Positions 25,994-33,319 of a DNA stretch of 63,137 nt are shown here, piece after piece. The stretch is from Magnetococcales bacterium (GTDB lineage: Bacteria; Pseudomonadota; Magnetococcia; Magnetococcales; JADGCL01). Position 1 is the first letter of the stretch; every line of letters begins with the position of its first letter. A program made the translations under genes and the position numbers. The notes beneath the pieces are model-generated. The model was given only the letters and a program-made list of their open reading frames with translations, did no database searches and was not told the DNA's origin. The stretch lies in contig JADGCL010000007.1 of the NCBI GenBank assembly GCA_015229005.1, positions 1-63,137 on the forward strand, written 5' to 3'.

Positions 25994-26562
25994 ATCGACC
26001 GCTCCTCATCGCCTTCGGTTCCAACGTCGCACCCCTGGAGAGTCTGGTTCGAGGGATCACCCTCCTCCACCGACTCCTGGAGGTGCAGGCCATCTCCACC
26101 GTCTACCGGACCCGCCCCCTCCCTCCCCCGGGAGACGCGGTTCCGCCGGATGGGGATTCTCCGGATTTTCTCAACGGCGCCCTCCTTTGCCGGCGGCACC
26201 TGCCCCCCCGGGAACTCAAGGAGGCCCTGGCCGGGATCGAATCGGCCCTGGGGCGGCGCCGTGACGGCGGCAGCTACGGGCCGCGAACCCTCGATCTCGA
26301 TATCGCCCTGATCGGCGACCTGGTCCTCCAGGAGAGGGAGATGACCATCCCCCACCCGGACCTCCTCAGCCGCTCCTTCGTGGCCATCCCCCTGGCCCAG
26401 CTCGCCCCCGGATTGCACCACCCCGAGACGAACCGGACCCTGGCGGCCATCGCCGCCGGATTCGGTCCCGCACCAGCGGGAATGGTTGCCGATCCCGAGG
26501 CGACGGCACTCCTGCAAGGGCTCCTGGCCGGGTTTCACCTTCCCGGGTCGAAAAACCTCTGA
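25990..26562 (+). CDS. folK: 2-amino-4-hydroxy-6-hydroxymethyldihydropteridine pyrophosphokinase
   Basis: A GTG start at 25990 overlaps the folB stop (GTGA) and is exactly where family homology begins (RPLLIAFGSNVAPLESL). The 190-residue protein has the HPPK signature GPRTLDLDIALIG, DFLNGALL for pterin binding, and IPHPDLLSRSFVAIPL. It transfers pyrophosphate from ATP to the FolB product, the next step towards dihydropteroate. A Pro-rich insert (PLPPPGDAVPPDGD) lengthens the flexible catalytic loop. Confidence 0.92.
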   Translation: MNRPLLIAFGSNVAPLESLVRGITLLHRLLEVQAISTVYRTRPLPPPGDAVPPDGDSPDFLNGALLCRRHLPPRELKEALAGIESALGRRRDGGSYGPRTLDLDIALIGDLVLQEREMTIPHPDLLSRSFVAIPLAQLAPGLHHPETNRTLAAIAAGFGPAPAGMVADPEATALLQGLLAGFHLPGSKNL

Positions 26563-26729
26563 AGAGAGCCAGTTGCAATATTCAGGATGATTTCTGCAAC
26601 CCGCTCAAGAGACTCTCCCGACAAGCCGACAAGATGTCTCTGGTGACAGGCGCGACCGTCGCCGGCGACGATCCGACGGGCCGGGGCACCTCAAGGCCTG
26701 TTTCCGACTCACCCGGGGAGGTACGGGGA

Positions 26730-27626
26730 ATGTTGTTCGTGATCATCCCGGTCTTCAACGGCTGGTCCCAGACGCGGCGCTGCCTGGAGGACCTGCGGGA
26801 ATCCCGATACACTGCGTTCCGCACGGTGGTGGTCGACCACGGTTCCACCGACGGAACAGCGGCACATCTGGACCGCTCCTATCCCGAGGTGACCCGTATC
26901 GCCGCCTCCCCGGAGCTGTGGTGGAGCGGCGCGACCAACGTCGGCATCCGCCACGCGCTGGAACGGCGGGCCGACCCGATCATGCTGCTCAACAACGACT
27001 GCCGCGTGCCGGCGGAGATGATCGAACGGCTACTGCACCACATGGCCTCCCTGCCGGTCCGGCTCGCCATCGTCGCCCCCCTGGCACGCGACGGCGTCAG
27101 CGGACGCATCCGCCACACCCACACGACCACCGCCCTGACCCTGGGGTTCCCGGTCCTGGAGCTCCCCTGGCCCGCCTGGGACAATCCCCGGTATCTGCCC
27201 CTTCGGAAGAGCCGCATCATCATGGGGGGGCGCGGCGTGGTGATCCCGCGTGAAGTCTTCGAGCGGGTGGGGATGATGGACGAGGAGAATTTGCCGCATT
27301 ACTGGGCCGATCACGACTTCTACCACCGCTGCCGCCGGGCCGGGATCCCCCTCTTCCTCGCCACCGATGTCACCGTCGAGGTCGATGCGAGCCGGACCAC
27401 CCTGGCGGCAGGCCTCGACCGAATGACCTGGCCGCAGTTCCTGGAGAGTCTGCACAGTCAACGCTCACACCGCAACTGGAAGTCGCTGTCGGCCTTCTTC
27501 CGGCGCCACTACCCCGTCCCCGCCCTGTTCTTCGTCGGTGTATTCCTCAATCTGGGACGGTACGGCCTCACCTATCTCCTCGCCCGCATCGCCCACTGGA
27601 GCCGCCTGGACCAGGTTCTCCGATAA
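26730..27626 (+). CDS. GT2-family glycosyltransferase
   Basis: ATG 26730 follows GGGGAGG by 8 bases and begins directly with the fold (MLFVIIPVFNGWSQTRRCLE); an in-frame start at 26634 would add 32 low-complexity residues. The 298-residue protein has a GT-A fold: VVDHGSTDGT for the nucleotide-sugar site, LLNNDC in place of DxD, and an acceptor-side WADHDFYHRCRRAG. This resembles rhamnosyl/galactofuranosyl-type GT2 enzymes of surface polysaccharide. Residues ~260-290 are hydrophobic (VPALFFVGVFLNLGRYGLTY), perhaps membrane-associated. It is isolated from other glycan genes, and the sugar is unknown. Confidence 0.8.
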   Translation: MLFVIIPVFNGWSQTRRCLEDLRESRYTAFRTVVVDHGSTDGTAAHLDRSYPEVTRIAASPELWWSGATNVGIRHALERRADPIMLLNNDCRVPAEMIERLLHHMASLPVRLAIVAPLARDGVSGRIRHTHTTTALTLGFPVLELPWPAWDNPRYLPLRKSRIIMGGRGVVIPREVFERVGMMDEENLPHYWADHDFYHRCRRAGIPLFLATDVTVEVDASRTTLAAGLDRMTWPQFLESLHSQRSHRNWKSLSAFFRRHYPVPALFFVGVFLNLGRYGLTYLLARIAHWSRLDQVLR

Positions 27627-27647
27627 TACTGAACGGGGTTTCCCGAT

Positions 27648-27863
27648 TTGGCCGACCCTCCCGGCACCAAAGGGTTCCCCCCCCTCGTCGATGCCGGCCA
27701 ACTCCCCCTGGAGGGCCACGGCCCGTTTTTCAACAAGTTGCGAAGTCTCCTCCTCCCGGACCCGCTTGCCGGGGATCCCCTAGCAGCCCCCGGAAAGAAC
27801 TCCCCACCGGATCCCGAAGCCCGCATGCCCCACCAACTGAAAGAATTCCTGGAAAAAATTTAG
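27648..27863 (+). CDS. Possible small Pro-rich protein upstream of the protease
   Basis: A 71-codon frame from TTG 27648 reads with plausible composition (Pro/Leu-rich, ending HQLKEFLEKI). Nothing is recognised. The TTG start and weak GGGG ribosome site make it uncertain. If real, its place just before the S8 protease makes a substrate or partner role imaginable. Confidence 0.3.
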   Translation: MADPPGTKGFPPLVDAGQLPLEGHGPFFNKLRSLLLPDPLAGDPLAAPGKNSPPDPEARMPHQLKEFLEKI

Positions 27864-27910
27864 GTAAATATATTAATAATAAACAATAAAATTATCAAAG
27901 TTTAATATTC

Positions 27911-27939
27911 TTGACTAATAAATTACTGCAAGCCATAAT
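27911..27939 (+). promoter_or_regulatory. Sigma70-type promoter for the S8 protease
   Basis: TTGACT (27911-27916), a 17-base spacer and CATAAT (27934-27939). It lies inside a sharply AT-rich stretch (about 27855-27980) that is unlike the surrounding GC-rich DNA. The predicted transcript starts ~40 bases before the ATG at 27986. Confidence 0.65.
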
Positions 27940-27985
27940 ATGACCAACTCAGGCCTTTCAGTTCAAACTTGATAATGGTGACAAT

Positions 27986-29608
27986 ATGAGAATCCTGGTC
28001 GAAATGCGCCACCACACATCCCTGGAGGCAGCCACCTCCGCGTTCGTGGGAGCGGCAATGGACGGTGTCCGGGGACTTCTGCCCTCTGTAGCCGGACTGG
28101 AGTGGGACAACGGTTTCACCCCGGTGGCACTGGCCGGCAGGAGTGTCAGTGATCGCGCGGAGAGCGTGTTCAATGCCGCCATGGCGGTCAGGACGAGCGA
28201 CGACCCCGCCGACGGCACCTACCTGCTCCGGGGAACGTTGGCCGATCCCGCCGCAGCTGACAAACTCAGGGGTCATGAAGGGGTCGTGGGCGTCTTCTCG
28301 GACCCGGAAATCGCACCCTGCATCACCTGCGGCGGTTCGTCACCGCTGGGAACGGCGGCTGATGTGGAGGCTCTCCTCTGCACCTCGAGAATGCAGACCA
28401 GGGGGTGTGCCATGGATGGTCGCGGGGTCCTCATGGCCATCGTCGATACCGGCATCAACCTGAAGTATCTTCAGTCCACCGGCAAAAACCCCACCATCGA
28501 CAGTGGACACAGTTGGACACCCGACCCCAGTCTCATACCTTTCGAGCTTCCGGTCGGCCATGGCACCATGTGCGCGTTCGATGCGCTCATTGCCGCTCCC
28601 AGATGCACCCTGCTCGACATCGCCGTACTCCAGTCCACAAAAACCGGCCCGACTGTCATGTCCGGCGTCCTCTCCGACGCAGTGCTTGCCTACAACCACT
28701 TGATCAAACTCCTCCAAAACGCCCCACGAGGACGCCCCTTCTCCCTGGTGGTCTCGAACAGTTGGGGCATGTTCCATCCCTCCTGGGATTTTCCCAAGGG
28801 CGACCCGGGCAACTACAGCCACAATCCCAACCACCCCTTCAACCGCATCGTCGGGGATCTGGAACGGGCCGGGGCCGATATCCTCTTCGCCGCCGGCAAT
28901 TGCGGCCCGGAGTGCCCGGACGGGCGCTGCCAGGGCGTCACTACCAAGACCATCACCGGCGCCAACAGTCACCCGGCGGTCCTCACCGTCGCCGGAGTGG
29001 ACATCACCAAGACCCGCGTCGGGTACTCCTCCGTCGGTCCCGGGGCACTCACCCGCTACAAGCCTGACATCAGCGGCTACACCCATTTCAGCGGCTCGGG
29101 GGTCTGGCCGGCCGACAGCGGCACCTCGGCAGCCACCCCGGTCGTTGCCGGCGTCATCGCCGCCGTGCGAAGCAAGCGGCCCTTCAGCCCGACCAACCCC
29201 ACCTCCTCCCCGGCCGCCATCCGCGCCCTGGTGACCAGCAACGCCCAGGACCTGGGATCCCAGGGGTATGATTACGCCTACGGCTATGGCGTCATCGACT
29301 CCTGCCGCCTGGTTACGCATTTCCGTTGCCGGAAACAGGTATTGAACCCGGTCTGCGAGGAGTGCCGGCGGCGATGCGCCGACCTGGGCTCCGCCCCCAT
29401 CCCGAATCCCTATTGCCGACGCTGCCAGAAGCTCTGTCCCGACCAGGGCAACACGGCGGCACGGTCAGACGTCGACCACCAGGATCCGGAGCAGGCGGAA
29501 CCCGGTGCGGCTGGCAGTCCGGGCCATGGCGATTCAGCGATCCCGGGCCTGACCGCCGAGGAGATCGCCTATCTCCGGGGGATGATCGGAGGCCTCAGGA
29601 TGCGGTAG
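27986..29608 (+). CDS. S8 family subtilisin-like serine protease
   Basis: 540 residues with a complete triad: Asp154 in AIVDTGIN, His192 in VGHGTMCA and Ser382 in DSGTSAATPVVAG; the oxyanion Asn is in FAAGNCG (~306). Residues 1-115 precede the catalytic domain and end GVVGVFSDPEIAPCITCGG, a probable inhibitory propeptide-like region. No signal peptide is visible, so it may act in the cytoplasm or leave by another route. The C-terminus (~440-490) is Cys-rich (CRKQVLNPVCEECRRRC, CRRCQKLC), perhaps a zinc or disulfide module. It is followed by an overlapping double hairpin and a gene for a protein like its own N-terminus. It could be a regulated maturation or conflict protease; the target is unknown. 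Confidence 0.85.
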   Translation: MRILVEMRHHTSLEAATSAFVGAAMDGVRGLLPSVAGLEWDNGFTPVALAGRSVSDRAESVFNAAMAVRTSDDPADGTYLLRGTLADPAAADKLRGHEGVVGVFSDPEIAPCITCGGSSPLGTAADVEALLCTSRMQTRGCAMDGRGVLMAIVDTGINLKYLQSTGKNPTIDSGHSWTPDPSLIPFELPVGHGTMCAFDALIAAPRCTLLDIAVLQSTKTGPTVMSGVLSDAVLAYNHLIKLLQNAPRGRPFSLVVSNSWGMFHPSWDFPKGDPGNYSHNPNHPFNRIVGDLERAGADILFAAGNCGPECPDGRCQGVTTKTITGANSHPAVLTVAGVDITKTRVGYSSVGPGALTRYKPDISGYTHFSGSGVWPADSGTSAATPVVAGVIAAVRSKRPFSPTNPTSSPAAIRALVTSNAQDLGSQGYDYAYGYGVIDSCRLVTHFRCRKQVLNPVCEECRRRCADLGSAPIPNPYCRRCQKLCPDQGNTAARSDVDHQDPEQAEPGAAGSPGHGDSAIPGLTAEEIAYLRGMIGGLRMR

Positions 29609-29632
29609 CCCCTTTCTCAAACAGCCCCCCTC

Positions 29633-29692
29633 CCCCAGGCGGGCAGGATGCGATCGCGCCCCCTGCCCGCCTGGGGACAGGGGGCGCGATCG
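29633..29692 (+). promoter_or_regulatory. Two overlapping, mutually exclusive 15-bp hairpins
   Basis: Stem A pairs 29633-29647 (CCCCAGGCGGGCAGG) with 29662-29676. Stem B pairs 29651-29665 (CGATCGCGCCCCCTG) with 29678-29692. Both are perfect 15-bp stems and share 29662-29665, so only one can form completely. They begin 25 bases after the protease stop and have no T-tract. This suggests an RNA switch or processing element between the protease and the downstream small gene. Confidence 0.6.
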
Positions 29693-29757
29693 GGAGGAAG
29701 TCGTCGGGCCGAAAAAGGCTGGCGTATTTTCGGAAATCGAGGTACCCCTGGGGCCGA

Positions 29758-30141
29758 ATGAGTCAGGATCCGTCACAGGAAAGGCTCGGCAGCCCGTCGG
29801 AAGACGGGCTGCCCCCCACCGGGAGGGGTGTCGTGTTCTTTTTTCAGTTTCGCGAAACAGAGGTTGCGGAACCTGACCTCGAGGCCGTGTGTCGTCGCTA
29901 CGGACTGACGGAGGCGGAGGTCGATCCTCGCTTCGGGGTGGTCGCAACCGACAGCCGCGACCGGCTCTATACGATCCTTGTCACCGCCGAGGCCGCCTCG
30001 CGCCTCGGAAAGCAACTCACACCAGGGGCGACCGCCGCCGACCCAGCCGTTGGCATTTTCGCCAATCCCGAGGTGGAGCCCCTCGCCGACGCCGAAGCGC
30101 CTGATCCAAAGCTCCCGGGAGGAAATCCCTTCACCTGTTGA
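29758..30141 (+). CDS. Small protein resembling the N-terminal region of the adjacent S8 protease
   Basis: 127 residues from ATG 29758. A GTG at 29833, preceded by GGGAGGGG (29821-29828), is an alternative start and would begin MFFFQFRETE, similar in character to the protease start MRILVEMRH. The C-terminal half (ILVTAEAASRLGKQL, then DPAVGIFANPEVEPLADAE) parallels the protease propeptide-like segment (GVVGVFSDPEIAP). It may be a stand-alone propeptide, inhibitor or chaperone for the upstream protease. The resemblance is short and was judged by eye. Confidence 0.55.
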   Translation: MSQDPSQERLGSPSEDGLPPTGRGVVFFFQFRETEVAEPDLEAVCRRYGLTEAEVDPRFGVVATDSRDRLYTILVTAEAASRLGKQLTPGATAADPAVGIFANPEVEPLADAEAPDPKLPGGNPFTC

Positions 30142-30174
30142 GACCGGCCCCCGGAGACCCGCGAGAAACGGAAT

Positions 30175-30981
30175 TCACCAGATTCGGGGCTGGAAGGCCG
30201 CGTCGTTGGCCAGACACACGGCATCACCGGATTGAACAATGACAAACAACCCCTGTTTCATGGCGTAGCGATCAACGCTTTCCTCAATCACAATACCAGC
30301 AACAGCCCCCATCACGCGCCTGTCTGCGTACTCGGGAAAGAAATCCTTGAATTCGGCCAAGCGCGTCAAATGTTCTCGTACATCGTCCTGTTTCAGTTTG
30401 CTCTTGACCTCCACCAACGCTACCGAATCAGTATTCACGACCAGGACATCGATTTCCATATGCCGACCACCAGGAAGTTTGGCCCTGACCCGAGGACTGA
30501 CTTTGTGAATCGGAATACCCCGTTCGGCAAACAAAGTTTCGCAGGCAGGGATGACCAAACCCTCCACGAACTCTCCCCAGCGGCTACCCAATTGGCCGAT
30601 CTGTATTGAAACTTCCTTGATCACACGATCGGTCTCGGCACGGCTTTCCCGCATTTTCCTTTCGGTTTCGGCACTGTTCTCCTGTATGATTCGCCTGGTT
30701 TCCTGGAAATCGTGTTCCATCCTGGCTGCTGATTCTTTGGAGCTGACTCCTGCTTCCTTTGAGATGACCTCTGCTTCCTTGAATCTGGCTTCTGCTTCCC
30801 TGGATCTGGCTTCTGCTTCTCTGGATCTGGCTTCTGCTTCCCTGGATCTGGCTTCTGCTTCCTTGAATCTGGCTTCTGATTCCTTGAATCTGGCTTCCGA
30901 CTCCCGCCTCGACTCCTGGAACATCCGGTTTGTTTCTTGAAACAGTTTCCAGATATCATCGACGGTCAAAGCTTGCGACAT
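30175..30981 (-). CDS. DUF3782-like protein: coiled coil plus PD-(D/E)XK nuclease-type domain
   Basis: ATG 30981 follows GGGAGGAT. The 268-residue protein starts with a helix (TVDDIWKLFQETNRMFQES). Residues ~25-85 are a long coiled coil built from near-perfect heptads (SREAEAR, FKEAEAR). The C-terminal ~140 residues are a conserved domain with the nuclease-fold signature HMEIDVLVVNTDSVALVEVKSKL (Asp then Glu-x-Lys). The extreme C-terminus is NDAAFQPRIW. A paralogue at 58995-59639 shares this domain closely but has a different coiled coil. Function is unknown for the family; DNA binding or cleavage is inferred only from the fold. Confidence 0.7.
   Translation of the reverse strand: MSQALTVDDIWKLFQETNRMFQESRRESEARFKESEARFKEAEARSREAEARSREAEARSREAEARFKEAEVISKEAGVSSKESAARMEHDFQETRRIIQENSAETERKMRESRAETDRVIKEVSIQIGQLGSRWGEFVEGLVIPACETLFAERGIPIHKVSPRVRAKLPGGRHMEIDVLVVNTDSVALVEVKSKLKQDDVREHLTRLAEFKDFFPEYADRRVMGAVAGIVIEESVDRYAMKQGLFVIVQSGDAVCLANDAAFQPRIW
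30760..30905. repeat. 21-bp tandem repeats encoding coiled-coil heptads
   Basis: About six to seven copies of a unit like CTGGATCTGGCTTCTGCTTC inside the DUF3782-like gene. Each 21-base unit adds exactly one heptad, so copy-number changes would alter coiled-coil length in frame. Confidence 0.75.
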
Positions 30982-31202
30982 GGGTATCCTCCCGGCAACA
31001 TGTGACAACGCTTCCTGCCGGCAGAATATCAGAAATCCGATTTATTGGGGAGCAGAACACAGAGGGTTCCCGGCAGCGCCCACCCTGGATCGACAGGGTC
31101 CCGGCATTGCGCGAAGGGTCGTGACGGGATTACTCTTCCAGGCGAGCATGGCGTCCCACGGATGCCACAAGGATATCCTCCACCCAGAAACGGGAGCCCC
31201 CC

Positions 31203-31544
31203 ATGCGGACCAACCCAACCGGCGCCTGGATCCTCGGACTGCTGCTCCTGGCTCCGGCCAACGCCCCGGCGGAGGGGATGACCGAGGCAGAGATGTTGCA
31301 GGTTTGTCAGGGCTACGCCAAGGAGGATCGGGTCCCCGCCCAGAGGTTGCAGGATTTTCTCGCGGTCTGCGTGGCCGACTGGAAGAGCAAGAGCTTCTCC
31401 AGCTCCGAAGAGGCGAGCGCGTTCGAAGAGTGGGAGCCCGCCCTGGAGCCGGCCAAGGACCTGAACCCGGAACCGGAACCGGCGGCAGCCGCTACCAAGA
31501 AAGCCCCGGTGGTGCAACCCCCCGAAAGGCCCGGGAAACCCTGA
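31203..31544 (+). CDS. Small periplasmic protein of unknown function
   Basis: 113 residues with a clear Sec signal peptide (GAWILGLLLLAPANAPAEG, cleavage near residue 24). A short helical domain with two Cys follows (LQVCQGYAKED, FLAVCVADW), possibly a disulfide pair, and then an acidic, Pro/Ala-rich tail. GGGAG precedes the ATG. It stands alone between a divergent DUF3782-like gene and the convergent chemoreceptor gene. Not recognised. Confidence 0.6.
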   Translation: MRTNPTGAWILGLLLLAPANAPAEGMTEAEMLQVCQGYAKEDRVPAQRLQDFLAVCVADWKSKSFSSSEEASAFEEWEPALEPAKDLNPEPEPAAAATKKAPVVQPPERPGKP

Positions 31545-31644
31545 CCGGGGACCGGTGGGCACAGCGCCTGCTTCGCCCCCCCCTCCCGACCGAAACCCGG
31601 CGGCGCTCCTTCCCAGCCCCCAGCTCTCCCCCGCAGACGGGACG

Positions 31645-33216
31645 TTACGACTGCCCCAACCGTCCGAGAGTTCTCTTCAATTCGTTCGCGACGACCGCCA
31701 GCCGTCCCAGCTCTGTGCGCATGGTGCGTCCCAGGCCGTTGATCCCCATCGCCCCCTCGCTCACCTCGGTCATCGTCACCACCATTTCCTGGGAGAGCGC
31801 GGTGACATTGCCGATGTTGCCCGCCATCGCCGCGCTGGCCTCACTAGCCTCGGTCAGACTCCCCATCGCCCCGGTCACCCCGGAGGAGGCCTCCGCTACC
31901 AGGCGGGTCACTTCGGCGATCCCCGTCGCGATTTCCTGAACGCTACGGTTGACCTCGCCAATGCGCTCGGTCATGGATTCGGTTCGTTCGGAGACCCCCC
32001 GGGTCTCTCCTGCCATCGCTCCCATCAGCTCGGCCAGTGAGCGGACGAAACCGCTTTGCTGATTGACCGACTGGACGATACCCTCATTGGCGGCATCGAT
32101 CCTCTCGATGCCGTGACTCACCTCATGGATCGCCCTGGCCACGTCCTCGGTGGTCGCCTGGATCCCCTTGATCTTCTTGGCAATCATCCGGGTAGCATCG
32201 CCCGTCTGTCCCGCCAGCCCCTTGACCTCCTCGGCCACCACCGCGAAACCCCGACCTCTCTCCCCCACCCGCGCCGCCTCGATGGCGGCATTGATGGCCA
32301 ACATGTTGGTTTCTTCGGTGATCTTGGTGATCACCGCGACCACCTCGCCGATCTCCTGGGCCGCCTGGGAGAGACGCGCCATCACCTCGACGGTCTCCTC
32401 GGCGTGTTGCCGACTCTGCTGCGACTCGTCGGCCGCGTTCTGACACTGGCGGCGGATTTCTCCCAGAGAAACGGAAAACCGCTCCACCGCCGCCGCTGCA
32501 TCGGTCACCCCGGCGCTCGTCCGCTGGGTCGCCTCCCGGACCTCCGTCATCCCCTCGCTCGTCTGGTCGGAGGCCTCGGCGACGATGCCCAGGCTGGTAC
32601 TCGACTCCTCAGCCGCCGCCGAAACCGCCGACATCATCTCGTTCGTCTCCTGCACAGTGGCGGTCACACCCGTCATCTCTCCCCGGACCCGGTTGGCCGC
32701 ATCGGTGATCAGGGCCAGCTTCTCGCTCACTTGGTCGGAACTGCTCGCCACCTCGACCGCCAAGCGCCCCATTGACCCGGAATCGGCTTCAAAGCGGTTC
32801 GCCAGGGCAACCTGGGAGAGGAGCAGCTCCTCCAAGGTCCGAACCTGACCCAGCGCCTCCCCAATCCTGGCCTTTACACCCTCCCGCAACCGTTGAAGGT
32901 CCAACGCCAGCGCACCGCACTCCACAAACCGGCTTTGGAGGTCCAACTCGCTGGTAAAGTCCAATTCCGCCACTCTGGCCATCGCCTCGGAGAGCCTCCG
33001 CCGATCCCGGTCAAGCTCACGATACAACCAGAGTCCGCCGAAATGGACCAGGATCACCGCCCCCAGGACCAGTCCCAGACAGAGGAGCAACCGACCGCCA
33101 CTCGCACCGTCGCCCCCGGCGGCGGCCATCACCGCCACAAGGAGCCCGGAAGTCCCTGCCAGAAGCAGTGAAAAGGCCGGAAACAGCCATTGAAGACGCC
33201 ATTCTTTCCTGACCAT
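31645..33216 (-). CDS. Methyl-accepting chemotaxis protein
   Basis: The start at 33216 has GGGGGGAGAG upstream. The 523-residue protein has two closely spaced N-terminal membrane helices ([20 protein letters not shown] and [19 protein letters not shown]) with almost no periplasmic loop, so it cannot sense a periplasmic ligand with a normal domain. The rest is cytoplasmic coiled coil with the signalling tip [20 protein letters not shown] and [12 protein letters not shown]. No C-terminal NWETF-type CheR tether is present. It lies 103 bases downstream of the cyclase on the same strand and may couple membrane or redox state, or cAMP, to flagellar behaviour. Confidence 0.9.
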   Translation of the reverse strand: MVRKEWRLQWLFPAFSLLLAGTSGLLVAVMAAAGGDGASGGRLLLCLGLVLGAVILVHFGGLWLYRELDRDRRRLSEAMARVAELDFTSELDLQSRFVECGALALDLQRLREGVKARIGEALGQVRTLEELLLSQVALANRFEADSGSMGRLAVEVASSSDQVSEKLALITDAANRVRGEMTGVTATVQETNEMMSAVSAAAEESSTSLGIVAEASDQTSEGMTEVREATQRTSAGVTDAAAAVERFSVSLGEIRRQCQNAADESQQSRQHAEETVEVMARLSQAAQEIGEVVAVITKITEETNMLAINAAIEAARVGERGRGFAVVAEEVKGLAGQTGDATRMIAKKIKGIQATTEDVARAIHEVSHGIERIDAANEGIVQSVNQQSGFVRSLAELMGAMAGETRGVSERTESMTERIGEVNRSVQEIATGIAEVTRLVAEASSGVTGAMGSLTEASEASAAMAGNIGNVTALSQEMVVTMTEVSEGAMGINGLGRTMRTELGRLAVVANELKRTLGRLGQS

Positions 33217-33319
33217 GCCCTCTCCCCCCTGCACACACCGCCAAACCCACGACCGACCCCGTCAAAGTGTCGAAAAAGTCCACCCACGGAAAGGCGCCAC
33301 CCGTCCCATCGACAAACGG

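Noticed and set aside
30760-30905. Repeat cluster that could be mistaken for a CRISPR array
   Set aside because: Units are contiguous 21-base coding heptads without spacers.
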